Source: Octadecabacter sp. B2R22 (GTDB taxonomy: Bacteria; Pseudomonadota; Alphaproteobacteria; Rhodobacterales; Rhodobacteraceae). Taken from it: DNA of 64,000 nucleotides. Position 1 is the stretch's first letter, and each line of letters starts with the position of its first letter. The stretch is from assembly GCF_018861045.1 (NCBI RefSeq), contig NZ_JAHKQJ010000007.1, forward strand, positions 1,023,511 to 1,087,510. The letters are read 5' to 3'. A model generated the notes under the pieces. That model was not told the DNA's origin, searched no databases, and saw nothing but the letters and a program-made list of their open reading frames with translations. Shown here in pieces: positions 41,935 through 50,442 of the stretch. A program made the translations under genes and the position numbers.

Positions 41935-43143
41935 TCATGTTGTGATAGGAGTTTGCGCCATTTCAAGGTGAAGCGCATCCCCCTCGTATGGCAGTTTTGC
42001 GATTGCGTCGTCGTCTAGCTCTAGCCCCAAACCGGGCGCTGTTGACGGTATGATATACCCGTCTTCCCATGTGATCGCGCCTTTGACGGCGGACATATAT
42101 GGCCCGTCAAATGTGCCGATGCTTTCAAGGATCAGGAAGTTCGGGGTGCAGGTCGCGATTTGAATATTCGCAGCCGCAACAATGGGCCCACAATACAGGT
42201 GTGGCGCGATCTGGGCTGACCGTGTTTCCGCTGTTGAGGCGATTTTCTTCGCCTCGAGCAGGCCACCGACACGCCCCAGATTGATTTGCAGGATCGACGC
42301 GGCGCTGACCTCAAGCATACGGGCGAATTCGTGCTTGGTGCACAGACGTTCGCCTGCGGCGACGGGGATGGATGTATAGGCCGCCACTTGTGCCATATCG
42401 GACGGGTTTTCCGGCGGGATCGGTTCCTCGAACCAAAGTGGATCGAACGGTTCCAACGCGCGCGCCATGCGTTTTGCGCCCGAAACGGTGAATTGGCCGT
42501 GGGTTCCAAACAACAGGTCTGCGCGTGTCCCGACGGCCTCACGGATTTCACGACAGAACGCGACGCTAAGCGCAATGTCATCCAACCCGGGCTGGCGACC
42601 ATCATAGATGGAGAACGGCCCCGCGGGGTCGAATTTCAGTGCGGTGAACCCCTGATCGACCATCCCAAGCGCTACTTCGGCGGCGATGGTGGGATCGTTG
42701 TAGGCGTTCGGCGTGTCTGGGTCTGGATAGACATCGCCGCTGGCTGGGTAAATGTAGGAATAACTGCGCAGGCGGTCATGCACACGCCCGCCAAGCAATT
42801 CATAAACCGGTTTTTCGGCAGCCTTTCCGACAATATCCCAACAGGCCATTTCCAGACCACTGAACACGCCCATAACGCTGACGTCTGGCCGTTGGGTGAA
42901 CCCCGCGCCGTAGGATTTTCGAAACAGGGCCTCGATGTGGTGGGGATCGGCCCCCTCAAAATGGCGGGCGAACATATCGCGGGCCATAGCGCAGCAGATA
43001 TCGGGCCCAAAGGTGGCGTTGTAAATCTCGCCGACGCCAGTGATGCCGCAGGTGGTCGTCACGCGGACAAAGATGAAATACCGTCCACCATGGCGCGGCG
43101 GCGGGTTGCCAACCACAAAGGTTTCTAGGCTTGCAAGTTTCAC
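41935..43143 (-). CDS. mandelate racemase/muconate lactonizing enzyme family member
   Basis: This 402-residue enolase-superfamily enzyme has a capping domain and TIM barrel. Metal-binding residues at the second and third barrel strands are visible (FEEP at 238-241 and GERL at 264-267), and the general-acid-base His315 (APHLYCGP) is kept. The position of the first metal ligand, usually Asp (DFHG or DYN), reads GTHG (213-216), and the Asp that partners the His reads Asn288 (QINLGRVGG). The overall pattern is closest to the galactonate dehydratase-like branch but forms its own subgroup. It starts with GTG in a GTGA overlap with the GMC gene. The substrate is unknown. Confidence 0.88.
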   Translation of the reverse strand: MKLASLETFVVGNPPPRHGGRYFIFVRVTTTCGITGVGEIYNATFGPDICCAMARDMFARHFEGADPHHIEALFRKSYGAGFTQRPDVSVMGVFSGLEMACWDIVGKAAEKPVYELLGGRVHDRLRSYSYIYPASGDVYPDPDTPNAYNDPTIAAEVALGMVDQGFTALKFDPAGPFSIYDGRQPGLDDIALSVAFCREIREAVGTRADLLFGTHGQFTVSGAKRMARALEPFDPLWFEEPIPPENPSDMAQVAAYTSIPVAAGERLCTKHEFARMLEVSAASILQINLGRVGGLLEAKKIASTAETRSAQIAPHLYCGPIVAAANIQIATCTPNFLILESIGTFDGPYMSAVKGAITWEDGYIIPSTAPGLGLELDDDAIAKLPYEGDALHLEMAQTPITT

Positions 43144-44759
43144 GAGGCATCCTCCAGGATCAGATCAGCGGCACGCATGGCCAGCATCATTGTCGGTGCG
43201 TTGGTGTTTCCAGAGGTGATATTCGGAAACGCAGAGGCATCCACGACACGCACACCTGCCACTCCATGGACCCGCAAACGTGCATCCAAGACAGACGTTT
43301 GGTCATCACGCCCCATCCGGCAGGTGCATGTCGGATGATAAACGGTCGAGGCACGCTGTTGGAAATCAGCAAGCAAGTCATCGTCGTCCAGCGCCATCAG
43401 GTCAGGTGCTTTGGCCTGTGATGTCACAGCCTTAAGGCTATCTGCCGCTGCAAACCGCTGAAGAACCTTGCCCGCCTGAATAGCCGCGCTTTGATCTTCC
43501 TCGGTCGAGAGGGAATTGGGCTGGATGCTGGGCGCAACCTGCGGGTCGGACGACGTGATTTCAATACGCCCCCTACTGGTCGGGCGGCAGGGCTGCGCTG
43601 AAATCTGGAAACCGGGGGTGCGATCAAGGGCTGCCTTACCCGACGGCGTCACCTCATAGGACGCTGGATTAAAATACACCTGCATGTCCGGTAGGCGATT
43701 GTCAGGGTCTGAGCGGACAAACCCGCCCACCTGATTGACCGGCACAGACAGGGGCCCTTTGCGCGTCAGCAGATATTTCGCCCCCATCAACAGCTTGCCC
43801 AATGTCCCACCCAACTGCGAATTCAGAGTCGGTTTGGTTGATCCGAATTGATAAGCGATCGCCAAATGGTCCTGCAAACCTTGCCCAACCTGCGCCAAGT
43901 CGCGCACCACTGGAATACCGTGAGATTTCAGCAGCGCGGCTGGACCAATGCCAGACAGTTGCAACAGCTTGGGCGAATTGATCGCGCCAGCGCACAAGAT
44001 GACTTCTTTGCGGGCGGTGATGTGACTGGGTTTTTTCCCTTGAGCGAAGGTCGCGCCCGTGACTTTACCACCCTCAACCGTCAGACGGGTAACATCCGCA
44101 TTGCGGATGATCCGCAGGTTCGCCCGTCGTTTTGCAGGCCGCAGAAACGCATCCGCCGAAGACCACCTAAAGCCCCTTCTCACTGTGCTGCGGTAATATC
44201 CGATGCCGTCGACCCCGTCCGCATTCAAGTCGGGAATAACAGTATGCCCTGCGTCGCGGCTTGCGTCCAAAAAGGTACGTGAGAAAGGCATCATCCGGTC
44301 GGACAGATCCGACACCCAGACGGGCCCATTGCCGCGCGTGGTGCGGCCCATCGGGCTAAGCTCGCTATGGGTTTCCAAACGGTCAAACACCGCACGCACG
44401 TTGTCCCAGTGCCAGCCCGTGGCCCCCGCCTGCGACCAATCATTAAAATCCTGCGCAAGGCCCCTGATGTAGGTCATCGCGTTTATCGAACTCGACCCAC
44501 CGATGAGCCGCCCTCTGGGCCAGCTGATCGAACGGGCATTCAACCCTTCGTCTGGTTCGGTGCGATACCCCCAATTCACATCAGGATTGGAGACGTTAAC
44601 GCCGTAGCCCAAAGGCACCTTGACCCAAAACCGCGCATCACTCCCCCCGCTTTCGAGAAGAGCGACTGTGAACTTACCTCCCTCGGACAGGCGGTTTGCC
44701 ACAACGCAACCGGCGGATCCCGCACCAACAATGATGTAATCAAATTCGCAGGTATCCAA
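43140..44759 (-). CDS. GMC-family FAD oxidoreductase (choline-dehydrogenase-like)
   Basis: This 539-residue flavoprotein of the glucose-methanol-choline family oxidises an alcohol, probably to the aldehyde used by the downstream aldehyde dehydrogenase. The FAD motif FDYIIVGAGSAGCVVANRLSE, PRGRLIGGSSSINAMTYIRG, GAINSPKLLQLSGIGP and the C-terminal active site VYHPTCTCRMG...NITSGNTNAPTMMLA (His/Asn) are intact. No ATG precedes the FAD motif in frame. I place the start at the TTG at 44759, where GGCGGA lies upstream and the FAD motif begins a few residues in, as in relatives; a TTG at 44825 is the far alternative. It is divergent from the LysR gene. Confidence 0.9.
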   Translation of the reverse strand: MDTCEFDYIIVGAGSAGCVVANRLSEGGKFTVALLESGGSDARFWVKVPLGYGVNVSNPDVNWGYRTEPDEGLNARSISWPRGRLIGGSSSINAMTYIRGLAQDFNDWSQAGATGWHWDNVRAVFDRLETHSELSPMGRTTRGNGPVWVSDLSDRMMPFSRTFLDASRDAGHTVIPDLNADGVDGIGYYRSTVRRGFRWSSADAFLRPAKRRANLRIIRNADVTRLTVEGGKVTGATFAQGKKPSHITARKEVILCAGAINSPKLLQLSGIGPAALLKSHGIPVVRDLAQVGQGLQDHLAIAYQFGSTKPTLNSQLGGTLGKLLMGAKYLLTRKGPLSVPVNQVGGFVRSDPDNRLPDMQVYFNPASYEVTPSGKAALDRTPGFQISAQPCRPTSRGRIEITSSDPQVAPSIQPNSLSTEEDQSAAIQAGKVLQRFAAADSLKAVTSQAKAPDLMALDDDDLLADFQQRASTVYHPTCTCRMGRDDQTSVLDARLRVHGVAGVRVVDASAFPNITSGNTNAPTMMLAMRAADLILEDAS

Positions 44760-44920
44760 GGTGTTCGTCCGCCATTCCAAGAGCCACCAAAAGAACCGAG
44801 CAGACGCGCCTGCGCAAACAAACAAACTTGCGGCTTAGGCCTAAATTTGATTGCGCATGGGTGATTGATTGGCAATAAAAATGCAGGCAACTGTGCCGCG
44901 AGAACGATTGGGACACCGCC

Positions 44921-45796
44921 ATGAGACGCCTTCCGCATGTGACTTGGCTCAGCACCTTTGAGGCCGCTGCGCGCCACGGATCTTTTGCCGCTGCCGCAGA
45001 TGAACTAAGCCTCACCCCCGCGGCCGTAAGCCAGCATATCAAACTGCTCGAACAAACTCTTGAAATGAAGCTGTTCAAAAGGTTGCCCAAAGGCGTCGAA
45101 TTAACGGACATCGGGCAAGCCTACGCCCAACCTGTTCGGCAATCATTTGTCGATCTTCAGACCGCAACAGACGGGCTTTTCCAAACTCAGAAACAAACGA
45201 CGTTGCATGTGCGTGCGTCGATCTCGTTTGGTGTGATCGTGCTTGTTCCCAGATTGCACGAATTCCGCGCCTTGCACCCCGAAATCAACATCGTGGTATC
45301 GACCACTGTGTGGTCGAACCGGCTGAATGATGCGACCATCGACGTGGATCTTCGCTATGGCAACGGCGACTGGCCAGAACGCGATATTTGGCAGTTAAGG
45401 CGGGGTCACGCGTCTCTGATTTGCAGTCCGCACGTTGCCAGCACTCTGCAAGGGGATCCGAACCAACTTGAGACTGCAGACATTGTTAATATTGTTGGTT
45501 CCGAAAACGACTGGCCGCGCATGTTTAGCGAATTGGGGGTGAATAGTGCGGTTCCGTCCGCTTGGATGTCAGTGGAATCCTCGTTGCTCGCGCTCGAAAG
45601 TATTGCGGCGGGTCGCGGTATCGCAATTGTGGATACGCTGTTCACTGACAGCTACGTCAAGCGAGGCGATTTGGTTGTTCCCTTTGAACAGGCCGTCCCC
45701 ACCACCCAGAACTTTTATTTGGTCGCCGATCCAGACCGCAAAACCCGTTCTGCAGTTGCATGCTTTCGCGATTGGATTGACGCGATTGTAAAGTGA
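44921..45796 (+). CDS. LysR-family regulator, GcvA-like
   Basis: This 291-residue LysR-type regulator has an N-terminal winged helix (LSTFEAAARHGSFAAAADELSLTPAAVSQHIKLLEQTLEMKLFKRL) followed by a periplasmic-binding-like sensor domain. The start MRRLPHVTWLSTFEAAAR is typical of the GcvA/AmpR branch. It is divergent from the GMC-enolase-aldehyde dehydrogenase operon, the arrangement expected of its regulator. The 160-bp gap must contain its operator. It could sense the pathway's substrate or an intermediate; the ligand cannot be predicted. A hairpin follows the stop. Confidence 0.88.
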   Translation: MRRLPHVTWLSTFEAAARHGSFAAAADELSLTPAAVSQHIKLLEQTLEMKLFKRLPKGVELTDIGQAYAQPVRQSFVDLQTATDGLFQTQKQTTLHVRASISFGVIVLVPRLHEFRALHPEINIVVSTTVWSNRLNDATIDVDLRYGNGDWPERDIWQLRRGHASLICSPHVASTLQGDPNQLETADIVNIVGSENDWPRMFSELGVNSAVPSAWMSVESSLLALESIAAGRGIAIVDTLFTDSYVKRGDLVVPFEQAVPTTQNFYLVADPDRKTRSAVACFRDWIDAIVK

Positions 45797-45831
45797 AACG
45801 GCGAAAAGCGAACATAGGACATGCCGCAGAA

Positions 45832-45851
45832 AAACAGCGAAACCGCTGTTT
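45832..45851 (+). terminator. hairpin after the LysR gene
   Basis: AAACAGCG and CGCTGTTT pair perfectly around AAAC, 36 bp after the stop. The A-rich 5' flank and short T-run suit a terminator for the LysR gene and, in reverse, the DUF1272 gene. Confidence 0.5.
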
Positions 45852-45890
45852 ATGCTCCGGCGCTTGCTCCGCACTCCAAAGGGGCTCTGA

Positions 45891-46205
45891 TTACCTTTTC
45901 TCGGGTGGAACGTTTTTAAGTCGCGAAACGACGGCATCAATCTGCTCACGGCTCCACTTTGTATGATACCTCTGAGTGCCCGCAGGGCGGTTAGACAATC
46001 CAAGGTTCGCCTGTCCGCCTTCGGCCCTGACGGGGCGAATAGGGCGCATCGTGAACCCGCCGCCGCATGTCGGGCAGACATTGTGCAGTGTCGTCTCGAC
46101 ACAATCTGAACAATAGGTGCATTCATAACTGCAGATCATGGCTTCTTTTGAGGCCGGTGGTAGATCGCGGTCACACAGCTCGCAATTCGGTTTAACTTCC
46201 AACAT
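45891..46205 (-). CDS. DUF1272 zinc-ribbon-like protein
   Basis: This 104-residue protein begins MLEVKPNCELCDRDLPPAS and contains the DUF1272 pattern CELC...CSYECTYCSDCVE...NVCPTCGGGF, with at least nine cysteines that probably bind zinc ions. The C-terminal 35 residues (basic, WSREQIDAVVSRLKNV) are an extension past the usual domain. The function is unknown. I start at the ATG at 46205, with GGAG upstream; an in-frame start at 46382 would run over the divergent regulator gene. That regulator gene starts 61 bp away. Confidence 0.85.
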   Translation of the reverse strand: MLEVKPNCELCDRDLPPASKEAMICSYECTYCSDCVETTLHNVCPTCGGGFTMRPIRPVRAEGGQANLGLSNRPAGTQRYHTKWSREQIDAVVSRLKNVPPEKR

Positions 46206-46266
46206 TTTATATCTCCGTTCCGTTGATACCTTGTTAGCGCGTGCGCTGTTTGGCATAAATGACAAC

Positions 46267-47277
46267 ATGCCCACCGATTCAGCCAAATCCCTCAAAACCC
46301 CTTTGCCCATGGCGTTCCTTCTTTTCAAAGGCACTAAGCTCTTGGATTTCGCGGGGCCTTTGCAGGTCTTCAATGACGCCAAACTCCCAGATGGAACGCC
46401 AGCTTATGATGTACATCTCTTGTCTGATATGGGTGGCTTGTTGAGCACCGATACTGTTTGCCGGATCGAAACCAAAGCGGTCGCGGAATGTCAGGTTGCG
46501 AATTGGGATACGGTATTGGTGTCTGGAGGAAACAGCGCCTATGAGGCCATGCAGTCAGACATCTTATGCAGCTACATCAATACGTCAGCCGCCAGTTGCC
46601 GCAGGCTTGGATCAATTTGCTTGGGCGCATTCGTCCTTGCCGCTTGTGGCCGTCTATCGGGACGCCGTGCCACAACGCATTGGGACGGCGTCGCCAAACT
46701 CAGCGCTGATTATTCTGATATATGCGTCCAAGATGATGCAATCTTTGTTGAAGACAACGGGATTTGGACATCCGCGGGCGTCACAGCCGGGATCGACATG
46801 GCGATCGAAATGGTACGACGCGACCTTGGTACCGCCGAGGCTGTTCGTATCGCTAAATCGCTCTTGCTGCCAATGCTTCGTAGCGGCGGTCAACGTCAGT
46901 TCAGCAGAGTTTTGGCCGCTCAGACGGCAAGCAGCAGTCACCGTTTCAGTGAACTCGTCGAATTCATCGCCTCAAACTTGAAAGACCACATATCGGTAGC
47001 GAAAATGGCAGCCAAAGCTGGCATGAGCGAACGGAACTTCTCGCGCAAATTTGTGGTTGAGATAGGCGTCTCTCCTGCACAGTTCGTCGAAAAACTTCGC
47101 GTTGAACACGCAGCAGCTATGTTGCACCAAAATGAAATTTCCCTCGCCACAGTACGGGCTGAAGCAGGCTTTACAAATGATGAAAACATGCGCCGTGCGT
47201 TTCAAAGACAACTTAGCGTGTCGCCTTCCGCCTACGCATCACAGTTTGCAGCGCTAGACCTTGAAAGCGCACTCTAA
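46267..47277 (+). CDS. GlxA-type transcription regulator (DJ-1/PfpI + AraC)
   Basis: This 336-residue regulator has an N-terminal DJ-1/PfpI-like sensor domain (PMAFLLFKGTKLLDFAGPLQVFNDA, DTVLVSGG, GSICLGAFVLAACGRLSGRRATTHW). The nucleophile-elbow Cys lies in ICLGAF. A C-terminal AraC DNA-binding domain has two helix-turn-helix motifs (ISVAKMAAKAGMSERNFSRKFVVEIGVSPAQFVEKLRVEHAA and LATVRAEAGFTNDENMRRAFQRQLSVSPSAY). Family members govern use of arginine, choline or carnitine-type compounds. I start at the ATG at 46267; an earlier in-frame start at 46138 overlaps the DUF1272 gene. Its target may be the divergent DUF1272 gene. Confidence 0.88.
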   Translation: MPTDSAKSLKTPLPMAFLLFKGTKLLDFAGPLQVFNDAKLPDGTPAYDVHLLSDMGGLLSTDTVCRIETKAVAECQVANWDTVLVSGGNSAYEAMQSDILCSYINTSAASCRRLGSICLGAFVLAACGRLSGRRATTHWDGVAKLSADYSDICVQDDAIFVEDNGIWTSAGVTAGIDMAIEMVRRDLGTAEAVRIAKSLLLPMLRSGGQRQFSRVLAAQTASSSHRFSELVEFIASNLKDHISVAKMAAKAGMSERNFSRKFVVEIGVSPAQFVEKLRVEHAAAMLHQNEISLATVRAEAGFTNDENMRRAFQRQLSVSPSAYASQFAALDLESAL

Positions 47278-47401
47278 TCCGAGCCGTAGCATCGCAGCCT
47301 CTGGGCTCAAAGCTGCCGTTCGCTGCGTCGTTCAGGAACGTCAGGCTTTTATTAACGGTCATTCTCTCACCGGATGGTCAAAGCCGTCCGACGTTCGATA
47401 T

Positions 47402-47893
47402 CTACTCAAAGAACTTCGGGTGAAACGCCACGTCGCCCGTTGGGACGTCGTCAAACCCAATGATTTGCAGATGCTTTGACGTCTTACCTTTTACGGTTGG
47501 CCCCTGTTCCGCGACAAACCCAAGGCGCCCGTAAAACCCCGGGTCCCCCATCAGAACGACGCCGCTGCGCCCATAGGCCGAACCAATCGCGACCGCATGA
47601 TTAACCAAAGCAGATCCAATGCCCCGCCCCTGCCGATCCGGCCGCACAGAAACAGGGCCAAGGCCAAGGCACTTCTCGTCGCCGATTTTGGCCGGGGACA
47701 AGGCCACATGGCCAATCACGGTCTTGCCCTCAACGGCAACCAAGGACAGCACCAGCGCGCCAGCGTCTCGCAGTTTACCCGGAAGCTCAGCTTCGTCGCC
47801 ATCGGCGTAGGCTTTGCCGTCAAAGGCGGCGCGGGTGACATCCGCAATCGCGGCAACGTCTGCGTCTTTTTCTTGTCTGATATTCCATTTCAT
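47402..47893 (-). CDS. YhbS-like GNAT N-acetyltransferase
   Basis: This 163-residue GNAT enzyme has the acetyl-CoA loop LGPVSVRPDRQGRGIGSALVNHAV and the following strand VVLMGDPGFYGRLGF. These are characteristic of the YhbS branch of predicted acetyltransferases. The substrate is unknown. It is the last gene of the accessory block on the right and is divergent from pdhA, whose palindrome-bearing promoter lies 110 bp beyond its start. Confidence 0.85.
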   Translation of the reverse strand: MKWNIRQEKDADVAAIADVTRAAFDGKAYADGDEAELPGKLRDAGALVLSLVAVEGKTVIGHVALSPAKIGDEKCLGLGPVSVRPDRQGRGIGSALVNHAVAIGSAYGRSGVVLMGDPGFYGRLGFVAEQGPTVKGKTSKHLQIIGFDDVPTGDVAFHPKFFE

Positions 47894-48000
47894 CTCTCGA
47901 TCCTGTCGCTCCTATGCACTGGGCGCAAGGCAGGAAATCACCTGAACCCTGCCCCAAGGTCATTTTGGCGGTCGATTTTTGCGTTCTGGTCCTGTAGGAA

Positions 48001-48020
48001 ATAGTTTAACACTAAACTAT
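48001..48020. promoter_or_regulatory. palindrome in the pdhA promoter region
   Basis: ATAGTTTA and TAAACTAT are perfect 8-bp arms around ACAC, 26 bp before the pdhA ATG. The site is AT-rich in a GC-rich setting and likely overlaps the -10 or the start of transcription, so it is a candidate repressor operator for pdhABC. Confidence 0.55.
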
Positions 48021-48046
48021 ATTTTCCACCGCCCGAGGGAGGACCC

Positions 48047-49063
48047 ATGGCCGCTAAGAAAAGTGCAAAGAAACCAAACGTTTCTGCTGAAGAACTGCTC
48101 GGATACTACCGAGAGATGCTTCTCATCCGTCGATTCGAAGAAAAAGCCGGCCAACTGTATGGCATGGGTCTCATCGGCGGGTTCTGTCACCTTTATATCG
48201 GCCAAGAAGCCGTTGTTGTCGGTCTAGAGGCCGCAACCAAGGAAGGCGACAAACGCATCACATCGTATCGCGACCACGGCCACATGTTGGCATGCGGCAT
48301 GGATCCCAAAGGGGTTATGGCCGAACTGACGGGCCGCGAAGGTGGGTATTCTGCTGGTAAAGGCGGATCGATGCACATGTTCTCAGCTGAAAAGCACTTT
48401 TATGGCGGCCACGGTATTGTTGGCGCTCAGGTCCCTCTCGGTGCGGGCCTCGCGTTCTCGGACAAATACAAAGGCAACGATAACGTCACTTTTGCGTACT
48501 TTGGGGATGGCGCTGCCAACCAAGGCCAGATTTACGAAACGTTCAACATGGCCGCCCTTTGGGACTTGCCTGTGATTTTCGTGATCGAAAACAACCAATA
48601 CGCCATGGGCACAAGTCAAGAACGGTCCACATCCACACCTGATCTTTACACACGCGGCGAAGCCTTCGGCATCAAGGGTGAGCTGGTTGACGGCATGAAC
48701 GTTCTTGCCGTCAAGGAAGCGTCCGAAAAAGCAGTCGCACATTGCCGCGCTGGCAAAGGTCCTTATGTTTTGGAAGTCAAAACATACCGGTACCGTGGCC
48801 ACTCAATGTCTGACCCTGCCAAATACCGGACACGGGACGAAGTGCAGAAAATGCGCGAAGAACGTGATCCAATCGAACAGGTCCGCGCCATGTTGCTTAC
48901 CGGCAAACACGCAAGCGAAGACGATCTCAAGGCGATTGATAAAGACATCAAAGCCGTCGTGAACGAGAGCGCCGAGTTCGCCAAAGAAAGCCCGGAACCC
49001 GCCCTGTCTGAACTTTGGACAGACATTTATGCTGACGATACACTGCCGCAGGAGGCATCATAA
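48047..49063 (+). CDS. pdhA: pyruvate dehydrogenase E1 alpha subunit
   Basis: This 338-residue ThDP-dependent alpha subunit decarboxylates pyruvate and passes the acetyl group to lipoate on E2. Motifs include [47 protein letters not shown] and the ThDP motif [38 protein letters not shown]. The phosphorylation-loop region [20 protein letters not shown] is typical. GAGGGAGGA lies before the ATG. Its stop overlaps pdhB by 1 nt (TAATG), so the three pdh genes form a coupled operon. It is the first gene right of the 32-48 kb block. Confidence 0.96.
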   Translation: MAAKKSAKKPNVSAEELLGYYREMLLIRRFEEKAGQLYGMGLIGGFCHLYIGQEAVVVGLEAATKEGDKRITSYRDHGHMLACGMDPKGVMAELTGREGGYSAGKGGSMHMFSAEKHFYGGHGIVGAQVPLGAGLAFSDKYKGNDNVTFAYFGDGAANQGQIYETFNMAALWDLPVIFVIENNQYAMGTSQERSTSTPDLYTRGEAFGIKGELVDGMNVLAVKEASEKAVAHCRAGKGPYVLEVKTYRYRGHSMSDPAKYRTRDEVQKMREERDPIEQVRAMLLTGKHASEDDLKAIDKDIKAVVNESAEFAKESPEPALSELWTDIYADDTLPQEAS

Positions 49064-50430
49064 TGGCTACTGAACTTTTGATGCCCGCCCTCTCCCCGAC
49101 GATGGAAGAAGGCACGCTCGCCAAATGGCTCGTCAAAGAAGGCGACGAAGTGAAATCCGGCGATATCATCGCCGAGATCGAAACAGACAAAGCGACCATG
49201 GAATTTGAAGCTGTCGACGAAGGTATCGTTGGCAAGCTTCTGGTTGCCGAAGGCACCGAAGGCGTAAAGGTGAACACACCCATCGCGATTATCGGTGAAG
49301 AAGGCGAAGATATGAGCGCGGCCCCAGCGCCAGCGGCTGCCGAAGCCCCTGCTGCGACGGATCAAGTCGCCGCCCCTGCTGTTTCCACGGCAGCCGCTGT
49401 CGAATACGCGCCATCCGACACCTCCCCTGACTGGCCTGCCGGTACGGAAATGAAATCGATGACCGTCCGTGAGGCGCTTAACGAAGCCATGACCGAAGAG
49501 ATGGAGCGCGACGAAAACGTGTTCTTGATGGGTGAAGAAGTCGCCGAATACCAAGGTGCCTATAAGATTTCCCAAGGCATGTTGGACAAGTTCGGCTCCA
49601 AGCGCGTGATCGACACGCCAATCACCGAGCACGGCTTTACCGGTATCGCTGTTGGTGCGGCCTTTGGAGGGTTGCGTCCGATTGTCGAGTTCATGACGTT
49701 TAACTTTGCCATGCAGGCGATTGACCACATCATCAACTCTGCGGCCAAGACATTGTATATGTCCGGTGGTCAGATGGGCGCACCAATGGTGTTCCGTGGG
49801 GCCAACGGCGCTGCGGCTCGTGTTGGGGCTCAGCACTCCCAGTGTTACGCCGCTTGGTATGCACAGGTGCCTGGCCTTAAGGTCGTGATGCCTTACTCTG
49901 CAGCCGACGCGAAAGGTCTGATGAAGACCGCCATTCGTGACAACAACCCTGTGATCTTCCTTGAAAACGAAATCCTATATGGTCGCTCGTTCGAAGTGCC
50001 TGTGATCGAAGATTTCACCATTCCGTTCGGCAAAGCCCGTGTGGAAGTGGAAGGCAGTGATGTGACGCTCGTATCCTTCGGGATCGGCATGCAATACGCC
50101 TTTGAAGCTGCTGAAAAGTTGGCCGAAGAAGGTATCTCTGCGGAAGTGATCAACCTGCGCACATTACGCCCGATTGATTACGCGACGGTCATCGAAAGCG
50201 TAAAGAAAACAAACCGTTGCGTGACAATCGAAGAAGGTTGGCCCGTCGGTGCAATCGGCAACCACCTGTCCGCGACCATCATGCAGCAGGCGTTTGACTA
50301 CCTTGATGCACCGGTCATCAACTGCACAGGCAAAGACGTACCGATGCCTTATGCCGCAAACCTTGAAAAACACGCGCTGATCACGACGCAAGAAGTGATC
50401 GATGCTGTGAAACAAGTCACCTACCGTTAA
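49063..50430 (+). CDS. pdhB: pyruvate dehydrogenase E1 beta subunit with lipoyl domain
   Basis: This 455-residue beta subunit carries an N-terminal lipoyl domain (lipoyl Lys43 in [13 protein letters not shown]) and an Ala/Pro linker, followed by the usual E1 beta. The transketolase-like part starts near residue 130 ([39 protein letters not shown]). The lipoyl domain on E1 beta is a known alphaproteobacterial feature. It is almost identical to the one on the downstream E2. It lies between pdhA and pdhC. Confidence 0.96.
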   Translation: MATELLMPALSPTMEEGTLAKWLVKEGDEVKSGDIIAEIETDKATMEFEAVDEGIVGKLLVAEGTEGVKVNTPIAIIGEEGEDMSAAPAPAAAEAPAATDQVAAPAVSTAAAVEYAPSDTSPDWPAGTEMKSMTVREALNEAMTEEMERDENVFLMGEEVAEYQGAYKISQGMLDKFGSKRVIDTPITEHGFTGIAVGAAFGGLRPIVEFMTFNFAMQAIDHIINSAAKTLYMSGGQMGAPMVFRGANGAAARVGAQHSQCYAAWYAQVPGLKVVMPYSAADAKGLMKTAIRDNNPVIFLENEILYGRSFEVPVIEDFTIPFGKARVEVEGSDVTLVSFGIGMQYAFEAAEKLAEEGISAEVINLRTLRPIDYATVIESVKKTNRCVTIEEGWPVGAIGNHLSATIMQQAFDYLDAPVINCTGKDVPMPYAANLEKHALITTQEVIDAVKQVTYR

Positions 50431-50442
50431 GGAGAACAGACA

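Noticed and set aside
46231-46240. TTGTTAGCGC, a possible third CceR-like site before the GlxA-type gene
   Set aside because: Only one half-site is present; the other arm reads GTGCGC.
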